A DNA stretch of 64,000 nucleotides from Hyparrhenia diplandra. Taxonomy: Eukaryota; Streptophyta; Magnoliopsida; Poales; Poaceae. Below the pieces are notes generated by a model. The model saw only the letters and a list, made by a program, of their open reading frames with translations. It did not search any database and was not told the origin of the DNA. Numbering within the stretch: the stretch's first letter is position 1; each line of letters begins with the position of its first letter. Shown piece after piece: positions 1 through 12,990 of this stretch. A program made the position numbers and the translations under genes. The stretch lies in the NCBI GenBank assembly GCA_015847255.1, contig JADLZK010012244.1:1-64000 (forward strand). The letters run 5' to 3'.

Positions 1-119
1 GATAAGTAAAAAGGTGAATTTCTAAATATACTAATAATGATGACATGTCAAGTAACTTAATCCAAAAAGTTAACAATCTCGCACAATTACCCTGTCCCCT
101 GTCTTCCCGCATGTCCTGT

Positions 120-973
120 GGTCTCAGCTGACTATTTCGCACCAACTCCGGTCGAATCCACCTCCCGGTCGGGCGTGCTAGCGACCAGCGGCCCACCTAG
201 CGGCCCGCCTCGCCCCCGCCGCCCCTCGTCCCCATCGCCGTCCCCGCCCCGTCGCCGTGCTCGCGCCCCCGCCCCCGCCGCTTCGCCCCACCAGCGGCGG
301 CACCGCGCCACGGGGCAGTCCTTCCCCTCCCCTTCCTTCTTCTCGCCCACTCCGTCCCAACCCCCGCCGCCGCCATGGACTCTCGGGCCGACCGAATCCC
401 GCCGCCATGGACTCCCTTCAACTCCCCGCCGCCGACCCATACCCAGCCAGATGGGTCTCCTCGGCCGGGCGGCTGGCGCGCCCGCCGCCGAGCTCACCAT
501 TGGCCGAAACGCCGCCCGTGTCGGCCGCAGGGGGCCGGCCTCTTTCTATACCCGGGGAGAAATGGAGGGGGAGGGAGGGCGAGGAACCTAACGCCGGCGC
601 CGGACCCTAAAGCGACGGTGGCGGCGGCTGCCCTAAATCGATGGCGAGGTTGGCCGTGGGACGACGACGCTGCTGCACGAGGACGCGACGCTGGGCTTGC
701 TGGGCTATTGGGCCGCCGTCGTGCTGGGCCGACCTGGTCGGCCGCTAGCATTGCCGCCTCCAGTCCTCCCTCTAGCTAGTGTCACCACTCACCACTAGCC
801 ACCGCCACCCCGGCCCCGCTTCGTCACGTTGTCATCCCTCCCCACTGCACCCGATCCTCTCCATCTTCCCAATCGATTCATTCCTCTCGAGAGATCGCTT
901 GTCGGCGGTGAAGGAAAGCTTCTCGTTTGCCGGCTTGCCGCCCAACCTCTCCTCCGTTGCCTATTTGCCTCAG
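120..973 (+). promoter_or_regulatory. GC-rich promoter and 5' leader, with a noncoding first exon ending at 973
   Basis: Strongly GC-rich and CpG-rich with C/T-rich tracts from about 190 to 900, typical of grass promoters and 5' UTRs. The segment before 973 ends in CAG followed by the canonical donor gtgagg, and a matching acceptor lies at 1818, giving an 845-base leader intron. Several overlapping open frames occur on both strands here, but they are the expected by-product of high GC and none resembles a known protein. The transcription start is not visible; a position near 770-800 is inferred from the change in composition. Confidence 0.5.
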
Positions 974-1818
974 GTGAGGAAGAAGTGAAGAACCTTCTCT
1001 TGTCCCCACCCCAAATTTCGGGTATGCTTCACGTTGTGTAGAGATGCGGTTTGCTGCTCTACGTTCTTGCTCTTGAATCTAGATTGCCGGTCCTGGTTGT
1101 CCTTCAAGGAGGACGTGTTTATCCAATTGCGATGGATGGAATGAACTCTCTTTGGGGCCTGATCCTGGTTTGCAGTTTAATTAGTTACTTGCCGCCGGAA
1201 CCCAGAAACGCTGCAAGTTAGTACTTGTGGTTGTTGTCTACTGTGATTTGTGGATGGCTAGGAATGGTTCGCCAGGCCATACTATCATACTTGTTTCCTC
1301 CGGTAGCCTTGGTTTGCATAGTTAATCTCTACGAAGCCATCTATTAGGTCTGTCTTGTTGCTTATTGTCACGGAGTATCAGTGCAATCCAGGGACCTTTT
1401 GTAAGATCCTCAAGCAAGGTTTGCTACTTTGGTTATTTTAAGATTTGCTCCAGACTCTAGCCACTAAAAAGGACAAGGATAAAGGTTCATATCCTGTCTT
1501 AATTCCATTTATATGTGAGGCAGGGAGGGAGGGAGTTAAGAACTTTTTCTATCTTTTCTTGTATTCGTGGCCAAATTGGCGTCTCACAATTTCACTGATA
1601 GTTTTTGCTATTGTAAGTTATGGTATTTTCAGTTTCCATGATAAATCTTTAAGTTTAATCCTCTTTAGCCTTTATTAAGCTCTTTCAAAATGAAAAAAAT
1701 GTTTTTATTATGTTTGGACTCTGATTTTTGTTGACCTGCAAGTTTGGTTCATACATTTGCTTTCATACTTTTTCTGTAGTGGGTTATCAGATTCACTTTG
1801 TCAAATTATTCCTTGCAG

Positions 1819-4022
1819 GAATTTGGGAAATTATGTCTCTTTGAGGGGAATCAAGTGACTTATCGGGCTCCATGTCTAAGTGGGAGCCAGTCACGTTTCA
1901 GGAATCCCTTAGCTTTGTCAAAAAAAAAGTAAAGGTGAGAAGTTTGCTCAAAGGAACTCTCATTCAGTTGTTAGAAGCGCTTTGCAATTTTGATGGATAT
2001 TGTTCTTTAATCTTATGCTGTTGCGACCCATTGCTGTTAGTTTATAGCTCACATTCTAGTCATATCAGTGGCACTTTATCCTTAAGTGATGTACATGTTC
2101 CACGTTCTACTGATACACGTAAATATATGAGGCATGATAGTAGTTTCATCATCTAGGTGCACAATAAGAATGTGCATAGTCTTTTTCAACCATTTAATAG
2201 CAAGTTGTCCGCAATCAAGTGGAGAAGGAAATGGTTCTTTTTCATGATATAAAAGGTTGTTAACAATCATTTGGCAATTTGGATCTGAAGCAACTAGAGA
2301 TAATTTCTTAGTTGCTTTATATATACTGAAACCAGGCTGACGATAATGTACACAAAAACAACAACAAAGCCTTTTTGTTATCTAGCAAGTTGTGGTGGGC
2401 TAGACTACTAGAGATGAAACTCAACAAAGGCAACCAATAAAGCAGATATAAAAAGTAAAAGGAAAAGGTATAATAGTACTACTCTCTCATTCCAGACGTA
2501 AGTCATTCAGTACAGCTTACAGGGTCTCATATGGTATTTTGAATTGCAAGAAATGTATTATTTGAAATAATGAAAGTTCCATATCATTAACTTTTCATGT
2601 AGATGGTAACATGCTATATGAAATATTTAATTCTATCATAATTAAAATTTACATCCTGTACAATTTATGAAACATAAAGATTTATGTTCCACTGCTTTGG
2701 GTAAAAATTATACTAAGGGAAAAGTCCATATTGCTGCAGTGCAGTGAACTACCCTTTGTCCACCTCACCCATCATATGAAGTTCCATATCAGTAACTTCC
2801 CTGAAGTACTAAAATTGGGTGAATTCACCTCCAAATGGTATTTGCATTTTTTGTTTGCACATCATACAATTTGGGTTTTGACTTCACATTTTTTGAGGTG
2901 ATATATGACAACATATTCTTTGCTATATTTTTTTTCCATAAGTTAGAATGTTTGAAAGCGGGTCGATAATGTAAAGAGGGGTAGAATTCTCCACCTAGAG
3001 TGACTTTGGGGCGAGACGGTAAAGAGAGACCTTAAGGAGTGGAATATCTTATGGATAGGAGCGCTTGGAGAATAGCAATCAACGTGCCTAAACCGTGACC
3101 TTTGTTTCTTTTTCCGTTTACCCCTAACTCTACCTTCTATTTTGTGCCCTAGTTTGTGTTTCTTTTTATACTTGTTTCCCTATTTTGTTGTTGTTGTTGT
3201 AAGTTAGAATGTTTTTATCCCCGTTTTTTTTGCTCCCTATTTTAGATTTAAGATTTTTTTCGTGATTAATTTTGTGCCCTCTCATATCTTGAGGTTAAAC
3301 CAGTATCAGATGGTTATCAAGTTCCAACCTATGAAAATAATCACAAAAAATCTAATATATTTTTTTAATATGGGGTATGCTGAAAGTGCTTGAACATGAG
3401 AGGCAAGTTTGCTCTTGGTTCTTTGCTCATTGTCCATTCATCTCACCTTTATCCGTTAGTTTTTTTTTTTTCTTTGAAATGATAACTAGTGTTACATGAA
3501 TATTTTGATGATACTCCACTTGTGCTACGAAGTAGTGGGAGAGATCCTGTTTTGTGTTTGATCATGCAAGTAATACTGTAAGGGGCACCCTGTTTTACTG
3601 TGTGCAAGTAATACTATAATAGTTTTTTTTTACAAGAATACTATAATAGTTAACTGATTTGTGTTTGATCGTGCTCTTTGCTGGTACAGGCACGTGACTA
3701 TATGCTATACCTATCACTGCTCGATGTGCTCAACCGGAATGACCAAATCCCTCTGTAAGCTTGCAGCGAGGTTAGCATGACTCTAATGCTCTCATTTTCG
3801 TCAAAGAGGAATCTTTTGCGTAGTGATTCATCTGGTTCCATCATCTTCAAAATGCAGCTTTCACTTCTGTTCCAGCACCATGACGATCTGTTAGCGGAGC
3901 TGTCCAAATTCAGGCCCCTCCCATGTCCATACAACATTTATACCCACGGCTCGATTTGGATGATCATATTCCTCATGCCCTTTCTGTTCTTGAGCCTTGT
4001 CCTCGCCTTGAGAAGCCATTGA
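1819..4022 (+). pseudogene. SIN3-like PAH-domain gene with C-terminal membrane segment; frame interrupted
   Basis: A short gene whose product resembles one paired amphipathic helix repeat of SIN3 co-repressor scaffolds, a fold that binds short peptides of transcription factors. Exon 1819-1934 has its ATG at 1872, preceded by an in-frame stop at 1842. It encodes a helix ending FQESLSFVKKKVK and closes in phase 0 at a gtgaga donor. After a 1755-base intron with a tggtacag acceptor, exon 3690 continues in phase 0 with ARDYMLYLSLLDVLNRND. The frame then hits TAA at 3756. The rest of the PAH pattern (LLFQHHDDLLAELSKF) is open from about 3857, and a hydrophobic segment ends at the stop at 4020-4022. 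A base lost near 3750-3758 (for example in a CTG/GTAAGC splice donor) or decay would explain the break. The membrane tail is unusual for a PAH protein. Family assignment is by pattern only. Confidence 0.45.
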
Positions 4023-4317
4023 AGTGCTTCCTGCTCCATTAGTCTGTTGTAAGCCTAAATGATGTGTCTAGACTCGTAGTACTAGCTGCCAATTGTATAT
4101 AGATATATGGATGGGCTTGTGATATCTTTATGGCCTCCTTGTACGCTCGTGCACACGGAAATAATCTTACAATGTTATTTCAGTTGCGGCTGTCTGGCAG
4201 TATATAAAGCCTAAACAGAGATCATTTGCCAACTTCAATTTTGTACAGAGAATTTGGGTTTTCTAGCCTATACAATTTAAACAGGTATAAGTATAAAAGA
4301 CTTGAGGAGAAAAACAG

Positions 4318-4450
4318 CCTGTTCGCTGGATGGTTCGTGCGGCTAATAAACCGACTTATGATGTTTTATTGTGAGAGAAAACACCATACCATATCTGATG
4401 AATAGGTTGATAAGTTAAAAGCAAACAAGTATAAACAGTGAGAGAAAACT
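4318..4450. mobile_element. Possible MITE remnant
   Basis: The segment contains CCTGTTCGCTGG and TGTGAGAGAAAACAC, with a second GTGAGAGAAAA near 4440. These words are typical of a short inverted-repeat element common in grasses. No clean termini or target duplication are visible, so this is a remnant at best. Confidence 0.35.
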
Positions 4451-4852
4451 TTTTTCACTAAAAGTAGCCTTGGTATCCATGCTTGCATCCATTACATTTT
4501 CTCTACCATGGCTTCTTAGCGCTAATGCATGTACATGCACAATGGGCTGGATATGATAGTTAGTGGTTTGGACTGAAGTTCAGAAAATTACAGAACTAGA
4601 GACATACTCCCTCCATACAAAAAAAAAAAAAAAAAAAAAACGTTTAGGACAACGACACGGCCTCCTAAAAGACAACTTTAACTTTCGTTATTATTATAAA
4701 AATATTTATTGAAAAGTGATATATGTATACTTTTATGAAAGTATTTTTCAAGACAAATCTGTTTTCACGTTTGCAAACTCAACAATTTTAAAATTATTAT
4801 TGATGATTTATATTCCCAATGGTTGACCCAAACCCTGTCCTAATAGTCAAGG

Positions 4853-4886
<34 letters not shown>

Positions 4887-4906
4887 TGTGTGGGGGTGGG
4901 GGTGGG
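4853..4906. repeat. Poly-T / (TG)n / G-rich microsatellite
   Basis: About 22 T, then TG dinucleotides, then GGGGGTGG units. Simple sequence repeat with no other function visible. Confidence 0.8.
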
Positions 4907-5282
4907 TAGTTATCAGTACGTGTCTATGGCGCACCGGATTGGCTAATTTCCGCTAACAATACACTAGCATGAATCTGATCAAAGTCAGCGAGTATTGTCA
5001 TTTCCAAATCCTGGTATATACACCTGATCATGGCTTCGAAATTAATTTGTTTTTTTTTTTTTCTGGTGTACAATTGCAAAATTGCAAACTGAGTTTTCTA
5101 TCTAAGGGGTGAAATTGCTCCCATATAGGCATTTCAGAAACTTTGAACTAAACACCTCAAACTTTCAACATATGTACATGACTACGAACAAACGAACACC
5201 AAACGAATGGCCTTCCCCAAAAAATTGGACATCATCGACTCATCAGCATGCTAACTAAAGCAGAGCAATATACATAATCATA

Positions 5283-7766
5283 TCACCTGGGCCCAGAGAG
5301 CCGCACAGCAGAAAGCATAGCATCACTGTTGTAGTCTGACATCCCAGATGACGTGCCCTCTTCGCTGCTAGATTTGAATGCATTCGCGTACAGCCGGTAT
5401 CCAATATGCGAAGATATTGGTGGCTGGGGCACTTCGCAGACGCCTTCCAGCATCTGGACAACCTTCGACATGGATGGCCTCTGATAGAAGTCCTCCTGAA
5501 TGCACCACAGGGCCACCTTGATTGCCATCTCAACTCGGTTATCCTTGTCCTTGTATTTTAGCTTGGAGTCAGAGATATCGTGGAGATCCCCTTCTTCCAG
5601 CTTCTTAAAAGCATAGGAGGGAAATGAGCTTCTCTGAGCCTTCCACAGGATCATAGCTCTTCCGCCCGCTGATTATCTCAAGGAGAACCATCCCGTAGCT
5701 GTACACGTCGCTCTTCTCTGAGATGGCATAGTTGGTGATCCATTCAGGTGCAAGGTAGCCCCGCGTGCCTCGGAGCGTCGTGAACACTTGGCTCTGCTCC
5801 CTGGTCATTAACTTGGCGAGGCCAAAGTCTGACACCTTTGCGAGGAAGTTGTCATCAAGGAGGACATTCTCAGGTTTGATGTCACAGTGAATGATCTTCG
5901 ACTCGCAGTCCTGGTGGAGGTATGCCAGCCCCTTGGCAGTTCAAAGGGCAATGTTAAACCTCGTGTCCCAGTCCAGCAGGGAGGAATCATCCTCGCTTCC
6001 TCGGAAAATCCATCTATCTAGAGACCCTTTTGCCATGTACTCGTAAGCAAGAAGCCTGTGTGCTCCTTCAGCACAAAAACCTCGGAGCTTAACAAGATGG
6101 ATGTGATGTATGCTGCCAATGATGGTCACCTCAGAACGGAATTCTTTCTTCCCTTGTCCTATGCCCTCTAGCTTCTTAACAGCGATGCGACTGCCATCAG
6201 GCAGTGTACCAAGATATACAGATCCAAACCCTCCCTGGCCAAGCTTGTCTGAGAAGTTGTTTGTCGCATCCTGGAGCTCCCTGTAAGTATACCGTGTCGG
6301 TGCTCCTGATATAGTTTGCAGGAAACCATCATCTTCTGATGAACCAGCATCATCATGCAGGGTGTATGGTGACTCCTCCTTCGGTAAATCCAGAAACCAA
6401 CATACACAAGGACCCCTATGACAGCCAAAGTTCCAACTATAATGACAACAATTACGATGGTGGGTCTACCATTGTCACTACCACCTTGCCCTGTGCCATG
6501 ATTGCTGCTTGATACCTTAATGAAAGAAGCAAAACTACTCTTACCTCCATCTTTCTGTTGCAAGCTTCCTATCTGGTCGAAAAGGAAGCAATTTCCTGAA
6601 CTTTGCTCAAAGAATACAGCAATGCATGAGCAATTAGCCATGCAAGCATTTTTGCATCCGGTGAGGTTTGTATTGGGCACAGGCGATGTGAATCTAGTGC
6701 CGACATACCCAACACCACTGTCCAGTTGAACCAGCTGAAACTTGTCCATTGAGTTGCATGGTGATATGATGCCAGGGTCACAGTTTGCATAGGAGCTGAG
6801 GGCTGAAGGGCACTGGCACCCTGTCCCGCTGTTGCAAATGGAGTACAGCTTGCAGTGGGCAGGCATATCACATGAGTCCTGCGGAACTGTGATAGGAAGA
6901 GCACTCTTGCCATTCATACTCTGGAGCATATAGAAGTTAATCAAACCATCATTACCGAGGACAGCAGCCAGTGTGGTGTTATCATTACCCCGCTGCTGTA
7001 CAATGAGAAGCTGTGATTGAAGGAGCCCTGATTGATCATAAAACGACCAGGAACCTGAACTTAGGTTTGCAGAGTATATGTTGTTGTTGCCATTCTTGTT
7101 GATGATCATCCTGTTATCCTGCAGAGCGGACCAGTATGGTTGGGGCATCTGTAAGCCTGCATACAACAACATGTCCCCAGATTTGATCTGAAGTGTATAG
7201 GTCATGTTCTCTGCATTGGAATGGCTCACCAAACTCATCCCCTCAACAAAGCTCTGTCCAGACAAGAGTGTGTCTGTTGGATGGCTGAAACTCTGCCACA
7301 GAGGAGAAGAGCCATCCTCACCAAACACTACAAGATTGCCCGAGTCTAGCAGCTGCATAGAGGTGGCCCCCTTGCCGGAGATATTGGCAGTCCAGACCGT
7401 GGAACCTCCAGACTGCAGATAGGCATTGCCATCCTTGTCAAACACAAAGTTGTCTGAATGAGAAACTGGAGAGTTAGCATTGGCAGACCAGACAGTAGTA
7501 GTGGTGGCCAAGTGGACTACTGCAAGAATGTAGGATGTGCTGTCTGACACGCTGATGGTGACAAAGCCAAAGCCAAAGACCGAGCCATTGGAGAGAAGAA
7601 ACCTCCCATCGTTATCAATGTAATCCATTTCCGAGGCGCTGAACCCTGGCATGAGAACTTGCTTCTGGGTGCTGCTGCTGCACGTTATCCAGAGGTTGGC
7701 TATGGCAAGCGTCCATAGTATAACTGAGCATTTTGGTGGTCTGTGATGTTTGCTGGGAAGTTCCAT
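5283..7766 (-). pseudogene. G-type lectin S-receptor-like Ser/Thr kinase (SD2-5 type), frame interrupted
   Basis: A single-exon coding region read right to left for a plasma-membrane receptor kinase. From the ATG at 7766 the order is: signal-like hydrophobic stretch; B-lectin domain (about residues 30-150, with WSAN and DSGNLV motifs); EGF-like cysteines (about 290-320); PAN-like cysteine cluster (about 360-410); membrane helix (about 450-475). The kinase follows with LGQGGFGSVY, the IAVKK lysine, HCDIKPEN, DFGLAKL and APEW, and a normal C-terminal tail ending at 5283. All catalytic residues are present but not in one frame. The frame shifts near 6380 (one base short in an A/G run after the membrane helix), meets a TGA at 5941-5943 where GGA is expected, and shifts again at about 5618-5630 through two single-base losses. 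Total length matches the family (about 800 residues). It is either a young pseudogene or an intact gene with assembly errors. Confidence 0.85.
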
Positions 7767-7805
7767 GAGCGCAGCCTTGCACAACCATCCACTCTTTCAC
7801 TCGAT
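7767..7805 (-). promoter_or_regulatory. End of 5' UTR with an overlapping upstream ATG
   Basis: A good acceptor (gcttcag) places the start of the coding exon at 7805. Between it and the main ATG at 7766 lies another ATG at 7788 in a different frame. It opens a 57-codon frame that runs past the main start to a stop at 7615. As read, scanning ribosomes would meet it first. Confidence 0.5.
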
Positions 7806-9577
7806 CTGAAGCATTTAAGAATGTGCACAGTTAGAAATCAGTTGGGAATGGAGGAAGTCTTGGATTCTTAGACTACCAGATTGAACAATACAGCTTTGCA
7901 GGTTGCATCTCGCGGTGTTTATTTCAACAAGTTTCCTCACTAATTTGCATGCAAATTCAGAAGCTAGCATGCAAAATCCTAAGGGAATCACTTGCACGTG
8001 GTAATTCTGCAATATAATTAGAAGTAGTGCTGGTTTTAGCTGTTTTATTTTCCTTAAGTGGCATGACAGATCCAGGCTGATTTCAAAACTAATCATGCTT
8101 TCTGAGAACAGTAGTATAGATGGAAAAAATTTAGCACAAAGTGACTATTGGAGTATTGGGATTAGCCATTTGTTTTGTTGAAGGAAAATGTAGTAATTCA
8201 CATTTTCTTCAAGTCTTCCAGCATGAAGCAGTCAATTCATGAGTAGTGTAACTTGGATGCAGAAAAGATGTGGCAACATGGACATTACATACAGAATGAG
8301 ATACTTTTGACTTTTGTTCTAATAATGTCTTGAAGTAAAATAAAATAAAAAGGTCATCATCATAAAACTTACCCTCATGAAAAGTTGGAACAGGAGCTCA
8401 TTATGCTACCTTGAGTGGGAGCAATCCCCTGATAAAGCTTCGTTCTGGTTTCTCAACCTCCTCTACTAACATTTGACAGTTCAGTTGAGTCGTCCTAGAC
8501 AGACACCTTCCAGAAACAGATACAAGGAATGAATAATGGCGAATTGGTAATCCACAAGCAATATATATATAGTTGAGAGTGGGTTTTTCTAGAAAAGAAA
8601 CAGAGAAAAATCAGGGCAAAAAGGTAATGAGGAGTTGCAACCAAATTGTCACCAAAAAGCATGAAATCAATGGAGCACAGGGTGTTAGCATCAACTCTTT
8701 TGACTTAACATCAAAGTGACATGGAGACACCCCCTGGTGGAGTGGTGACCGTTGACCGAGAGTCTGTGACCGTTGCGAGCATCAAAGCACTATGCAGCAG
8801 CAGGAGCAGCACGAAGCGGAATTTTTACATATTTACCATCCTTAGGTGGTATAAAGAATACCATGTCAGTGACTCATGTGTCAGTGACACAGTGAAACGT
8901 TGTTGTATATATAATAGTAAAAAATAATAATATCACAATATGTGCAGTAGCACCTAACATTCCACCAAGGTGGTTTAACCGCACACCGCCCCCTTGAATT
9001 TGCTCTTGTCGAGAGCTTTCGGTGTTTCAAACTGCTTTCTTGATCCGCCCCCTATTTTTCTTTCTTATCTTGAACCCTAATCCACAAATTAGTCATAAAG
9101 CAGAGTAGGGTAGATTCTGAATTCTCAAACCAGGGTGAAAAACAAAGAAAACTATTCAGGTGCTATGATAGCGCATTCGTAATTCAGCGTAGCCATTGCA
9201 CCGAGTAATGGAAATTTCGGAGGCTACAGTTGTCCAGTAAATAGTAAATTCTACCAAACATCTTGTCACTCTCTCTGGACAGGGGGGGTGTTCCTTTTCT
9301 GCTCCCCACAGTGGAGAAAGGGCACTCAATTCCACCAAAAAGTACACCCTGAAAGTCGAGATCGTCTTAAAGCAAGACATGGACCATCTATGTATGTATA
9401 CATCGCCAAACTGGGGAGCACGAAGCACGCTGATGCTAGTACTGAATAATAACATGGTAGGGACGAAAACAAGCAATCAAACATGAGCCAAGAAACATCA
9501 GGGGGCAGTGTCTGAGAGGCGTCAGGCAGAAGGGGAGGGGAGGAAGAAGCAAAGCAGAGCAGAGTGTGGTCACTCAC
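7806..9577 (-). other. Leader intron of the receptor kinase gene
   Basis: 1772 bases between a canonical donor (CAGAG then gtgagtg, reading right to left at 9578/9577) and the acceptor at 7806. Introns in the leader with an intronless coding region are common for this kinase class. Nothing coding is recognisable inside. Confidence 0.55.
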
Positions 9578-9757
9578 CTCTGGGCCCGGAAGCAGCCGGG
9601 GCGATGGACGGATGGCCTCCGCGAAAAGGATTCGGCGGCGCAGCCAGCGAGGGAGAAGAGAGAAGCGGCGATGGCGTGAAATGGAGAGGCGGGCGGGGGC
9701 GGGTCGAGCAGGTGGTTGATGGCGACTTGGTGAGAGAGCGGAATTAAGGAGGGAGCG
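9578..9757 (-). promoter_or_regulatory. Noncoding first exon and core promoter region of the receptor kinase
   Basis: Read on the minus strand, this is a GC- and CT-rich leader ending exactly at a consensus splice donor. It lies upstream of the kinase coding exon with nothing else between, so it is the likely 5' UTR exon. The right-hand limit (transcription start) is a guess from composition. Confidence 0.5.
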
Positions 9758-12700
9758 GTGGATGGATGGGCGCACCGCAAGTGGTGACCATGGCGGCTTT
9801 GTTTAATCCCCTATCTGCCGAGGTCATGATCGTCCCATTTCATTTATGTACGGCCGGTCCCCACGTACTGTTCACACTGCAACAGATTATTATTGGGATT
9901 TGGGATCTAGCTGCACAAAATCAAAATCAATCCAACACACCACGTCTATGACAACCCAGCGTATGAATTATGTGCTTGTTTATATATTTTTGAATTATCT
10001 ACTGTTACACTACTCGTAAACAAAACAGGTAGGATCAGTCTGGTGTTAGACTGGTGATGAATCCTGTGCGCAGACTCTCTGGATCTTCTAGCTTCTATGG
10101 AATATATGGCCACGTGCTGCACAGCCATTTCGACTTAGTTGGGGCCACAATCAGTACTTAATGTCTAAATAAAAGTCTTATATGGAGAATAAATTTTCTA
10201 CACATATCTAGGATATATTTGTTTGCTTCAATAAGTTGAACGAATTTAGAGTTATGTATAGAACAATGAAGAATTTAGAATTCCAGTCGATTTTTTGAAG
10301 CATTTCACAAGGTGAACTTATTTTTTGAAAGACTAGAAAGCATTTATGCATTTCACAATTTTAGTTGAAACTATAGATACAATTTTGGCAGCAAACTCAT
10401 TTTTATATGATAGATAATTTTATAAGGAAACCAACAAAATTTATTTCATAATTTTAGAAGGTGATGGCTGTCTTGGCGGACTGTCCATCTTTGTGTCGAT
10501 TGTCTACCCATCGAAATTTCTAGAGGGGTTGTAGTAACTAGGTGCATCTTGATAGACCGTCCATACAGGGTGATAGATTCTTCGTCGAAACTCATCCAAA
10601 ACTTCAAAGATGACATTATTTCGGGCGCATCCGGACATAGATTTGAGTGGGAGCGTAGGGAACTAAATCTAGGTGTTGAGTTGGCCATGCAAGGTCTATG
10701 GGGGATCTTGAGGTCATCCATGGTGGTGGTGCCCGTGGATGAACTTGAAGTTTCTCGTCGTTAGAGAAGGGGATGATAGAGGAGAAGGCTTAGGGTGGCT
10801 CACCATGTATGTGGGAAAGCTTCACCAAAGACGAGGTTGCCTTAGTGTTGAAAGTGGGAGATCGACGTTAGGAACACCTATATGGCTTAAGGAAGAAAAT
10901 GACTTGGGGATGGCCCTTCTTTTCCAACCCAATGAGGTCGAGTGGTTGTCGATATGCTGCTCCCGGCAAGGCTCCCACATGGCCCTCCTCTTCTTCTCTT
11001 CCTCCTACATTCTCTCCTCTTCTTGTCTTTTCTCAGTTATGTCACACGTTTTGTGTGCAGGAGGGGTGAGGGACAGAGAAGAGGGTTAGTACGTGTTAGA
11101 GCAAGTATAATAGCAAGCTGTAAGTCAGCTAAATGATGACGTGGAGGAGAGAGAGGAGGATAGAGAGGAGAAGCGGGTTGTGAACTTACAGCTTGCTTGG
11201 GCACAAGAACCAAGAAACTCTATGAGAGAGACAAATGGGCCATGTATTAATTGTGAAGAGCTAACTATTATATGGGTGGGCTAGGAGAAGATCGTAAAGA
11301 ACCTTATAACAAACAAAACCGGTTGTATTATTGAACTTGCTCTTACGGTGTTGGTTTGAAGTGGGTATGACATTAGGGCAAGGGGTGTGTGAGAGAGATA
11401 CATCAGGCCTTGCATATCATATGTGTCATATATATGTCTATTTGAACATGTCGGATAGTGTGCCTATACCTCAAGGACTCCGACAAAGAGGATGGTCAAT
11501 AGAATGATGTGTTACTACATGGACAATATGTGATGTTCCCACAAACAGTATGTCAAGACACTAGGAGTTCTCTAACGAAGGATTTTGATTAGGTCAGGTA
11601 GAAGCTGGTCTTGGGACTATATCTTGGCCTTTACATGAACTCCAAGGTGTTCATGACTATGTCATCACATATGCTTCTGAGTTTTTTGTATTCAATTATA
11701 GATGATCCTTGTTGATGACTTCTGAGGCTATCCACTTGAGTTATGTTTGGGCATCGGGCTCCATTAACTTAGATTTTGTAGCTTAAGGAGACCTTAATAA
11801 AAGTTTTTAAAAAAAATTTTTGGGTCATGACATCCATGAACCGCACATTATTGAGAATAAAAGAATGAAGGCAATGTTGATGAGTCGTAAATTGTTGTTA
11901 CTCCTACTATTGATGGTGGTGTTTATTGATGCTACTATTTAGAGGATGGCATTCACTGGGTGGACATCTCTACAAGTGAAGTTTGATGGATGATGGTCGG
12001 ACACCAACGGATACTACAGACTGACTTCACAAGGTAGAGAAAATCATGAATGGTTGCAGATTATTTGAGGAGAAGGTTTTCTTTGTGCCACACTAGTTGA
12101 TATGACTAACGGATATTTGGTGGAGTGGTGTTTATGAGGCTTGACTAACAAATTGTTTTAAGGCGCTTAATGCATGATATAGAGAAGTGATAGGGAGGAA
12201 TCCATATATAATAGTGGAGGAAGCTAGGGGTTGAGTCCAAGATTTAGCTTAGGTCCTATTTGGTTCCCGAATTGGCCCAAACTAAATCAATTTCTAGAAT
12301 GTCGCCTTTGTTTGGTTGTTCATGGAATTGTACTATGCATTTTAGCCTTTTTTGATCTCGAAATGCTAGCATGCTCTCAATTTGGACCCCACCCACATCA
12401 AATGCTTAGAACAACCCCCCCCCAAATCTCCCTTCCCCTCCCGGACTCCATCTTGATGTTGTTCCCTCCCGGACTCGACTCCATGTCGTCACCATGGTGT
12501 AGTTTCTTTGCAACACCTCTACCTTCACATGTGCGGCACGACATGGATCCAAATCGCAAGGTTCCAAAGCAGTAGCCAGTGCCGCCCTCAACCTGCTAGT
12601 GTGTCGCCCTCAACCTACCCCGCGCGCCCACGCCTCCATGTATCCTTTCTCGTGCCACCATAGCCTCGGACAACGGCGCCAAAACCTCTATCTCCAAAGG

Positions 12701-12990
12701 TGTGCTTGCCTCCAAAAGCATCTCCTTTCCGTTCCTCAATTTGTTAGGGTTTCAACCGCTTCTATATCGTTTCTTGTCGGTCTTAGAACTCACCACTCAA
12801 GGATTTCGACTTACACCTCTCCATCTTCTTCAACACTTAGAAATATATTCCCTGATAGCCAAACAAGAATAATGAAAATGAATTGGTTTCAATTTGATTT
12901 AACTCAAATCAATTAATTTTTTGAATATGATTGAGTCACACCAATTCAATTCCGAGATCCAAACTGCCCCATTTACTATAATTTAATAAA
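9758..12990. other. Intergenic, unidentified repeats
   Basis: No gene seen apart from the MITEs listed separately. The stretch 10440-11090 is moderately GC-rich with short open frames in several directions that match nothing I know. 12250-12965 begins CCTATTTGGTTCCCGAATTGG and ends near AATTCCGAGATCCAAAC, which could be a decayed inverted-repeat element. Confidence 0.5.
11099..11342. mobile_element. Tourist-like MITE (PIF/Harbinger type), 244 bp
   Basis: Begins GAGCAAGTATAATA and ends in the inverted counterpart TATTATTGAACTTGCTC. TTA is present on both sides (11096-11098 and 11343-11345), the usual target duplication for Tourist elements. No coding capacity. Confidence 0.75.

Larger units (their letters stand above)
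4023..5282. other. Intergenic, low-complexity rich
   Basis: No gene seen. It holds the 3' flank of the PAH gene, a possible MITE remnant (4318-4450), a run of about 22 A (4619-4640), and a poly-T tract running into (TG)n and G-rich sequence (about 4853-4906). Confidence 0.6.

Noticed and set aside
118..779. Several long overlapping frames on both strands (up to 157 codons)
   Set aside because: Extremely proline/arginine/serine-rich, present in all frames, no family similarity; expected from GC-rich promoter DNA.
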